Source: an uncultured Mucilaginibacter sp.
Lineage (GTDB): Bacteria > Bacteroidota > Bacteroidia > Sphingobacteriales > Sphingobacteriaceae
Length of the DNA stretch: 62,062 nucleotides
Reading direction: 5' to 3'
Assembly (NCBI GenBank): GCA_903915155.1
Contig: CAIWRU010000157.1
Location: forward strand, 1 to 62,062
Position 1 is the first letter of the stretch, and each line of letters begins with the position of its first letter. The notes beneath the pieces were generated by a model, which ran no database searches, was not told the origin of the DNA, and was given only the letters and a program-made list of their open reading frames with translations. Shown here one piece after another: positions 61,365 to 62,062 of this stretch. The position numbers and the translations under genes are program-made.

Positions 61365-62062
61365 TCAATCCTCTGCCTTAACACCATTCGCTTTAGTTAT
61401 CACTACATAAAAAGGATAGGATACTATAAAAAGTGCGCTTACCATTAAAAAACTCCTAAGGTCGTTTATAGCAAAGCCGATAAACAGTACAATGGTAACC
61501 GTTAATGCCAAAATGGTCATGTACGGATAACCCCATGCTTTGTAAGGGCGATAAAGATCAGGTTCCTTTCTCCGAAGTTGTAACAACGAGGCAAATGAAA
61601 AAGCTGTTACAATAGTCAGCATTACTGCCGATAATGAAAAAAGCTGTTCGAAAGAATTGTACATTATAAAAATGATAGCTAATAAGTAACCGATCATTAA
61701 TGAAATATAAGGCGTACCACCCTTATTTACTATGGCACCATGCCTGGTAAAAAACCCTTCCCTGCTTAAGCCGAAAAGTATGCGCGAAGGTATCATCATA
61801 TAAGCGTTCAATATGCTCATTACCGAAAAAACGGCAATGATATCTATTAAGATTGAACTCCAACTGCCAAAAGCAACAGATGCAGCAGCAGACGCCGCCA
61901 GGGGTGATTTGGCTATTTCACTTAACGGTAAAATATATAGAATAGCTGCGTTGATGAGCAAATAAAGAATGATAATAGTTATAACGCCGATAAAATACGA
62001 GCGCGGGATATTTTTTCCGGGATTTTCGTCCTCTTCTGCAAAAACCGAAACCGCCATCCACC
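61365..62062 (-). CDS. APC-superfamily amino-acid permease, N-terminal part outside the window
   Basis: The visible 231 codons are the C-terminal half: WMAVSVFAEEDENPGKNIPR, the typical loop after helix 6, and then six helices. The ORF runs off the right edge of the window, so the Met near 62057 is not the true start. It is a second APC permease beside the one at 59960-61288, of a different subgroup by the loop sequence. Confidence 0.92.
   Translation of the reverse strand, partial: WMAVSVFAEEDENPGKNIPRSYFIGVITIIILYLLINAAILYILPLSEIAKSPLAASAAASVAFGSWSSILIDIIAVFSVMSILNAYMMIPSRILFGLSREGFFTRHGAIVNKGGTPYISLMIGYLLAIIFIMYNSFEQLFSLSAVMLTIVTAFSFASLLQLRRKEPDLYRPYKAWGYPYMTILALTVTIVLFIGFAINDLRSFLMVSALFIVSYPFYVVITKANGVKAED

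Noticed and set aside
1..62062. CRISPR array, tRNA or rRNA genes, integrase or phage structural genes
   Set aside because: I saw no regularly spaced repeats with unique spacers, no cloverleaf sequence and no such gene in the window; read by eye only.

Overview
The window looks like chromosome of a Bacteroidota bacterium of the family Sphingobacteriaceae, most likely Mucilaginibacter or a close relative. Reasons: type IX secretion C-terminal signals of both type A and type B, an S20 promoter of the form TTG-N20-TATATTTG, small Bacteroidota-only families (DUF6496, the cold-shock protein with a lysine-rich front half, the exosortase with its small membrane partner), many glycan-degrading lipoproteins and exported enzymes, and several families of intergenic palindromic repeats. 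The genus is an inference; no rRNA or tRNA gene is present. 61 protein-coding or broken genes are described, plus one riboswitch, terminators, repeats and candidate operators.

Layout. 1-5.4 kb is accessory and A+T-rich: two cold-shock proteins, a PIN toxin-antitoxin pair lying between two copies of a direct repeat, an unrecognised two-gene membrane module, and a DUF262 (ParB/GmrSD-like) plus HEPN RNase pair that looks like a defence module. 5.4-6.0 kb is a repeat-filled gap. 6-16 kb holds a large CheB-CheR-PAS-histidine kinase, an exported six-hairpin glycosidase and an AsmA-like protein. 17-22.4 kb is a compact group (ABC exporter, glycosyltransferase, amidohydrolase, methyltransferase, broken B12-binding protein of radical SAM type) that may be the remains of a small-molecule or glycoconjugate pathway. 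22.4-30.5 kb is a glycan-degrading block (GH13 fragment, GH92, GH3, GH20, GH78 fragment) whose two ends both cut genes in half: at the left a B12/radical SAM gene is joined to the 3' half of an amylase gene, at the right the 3' end of a rhamnosidase gene is joined to the 5' half of radC. This is either a real rearrangement or two assembly misjoins.

30.9-37 kb holds a dead ParE toxin with its antitoxin, ribosomal protein S20, a GH109-type oxidoreductase-fold hydrolase, an S1/P1-like protein, small membrane proteins and an Rrf2 regulator. 37-40.1 kb is the most unusual stretch: a lipoprotein with the two-lobed layout of pepsin, followed by an exosortase mini-locus (small exported candidate substrate, a 33-codon ORF that is almost only a sorting tail, the exosortase, a membrane partner). 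40-51 kb mixes a GH172 protein, AI-2E family permease, class II cyclic nucleotide phosphodiesterase, a type B T9SS NHL-repeat protein, a phytanoyl-CoA dioxygenase-like protein, a hybrid histidine kinase, thioredoxin and a fused lycopene cyclase with a cytochrome b5-fold protein. 51-62 kb has a PfkB kinase, a cobalamin riboswitch controlling one lone lipoprotein, a NagD-like phosphatase, a GH76 mannanase, a 1088-residue type A T9SS protein and two APC amino-acid permeases, the last cut by the window end.

Functionally the genes describe a free-living glycan degrader: GH92, GH76, GH20, GH3, GH109, GH78 and GH172 families together fit N-glycan or fungal mannan and other polysaccharide side chains, with no SusC/SusD pair in the window. 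Short interspersed palindromes punctuate the gene ends, and one has been captured inside a reading frame.
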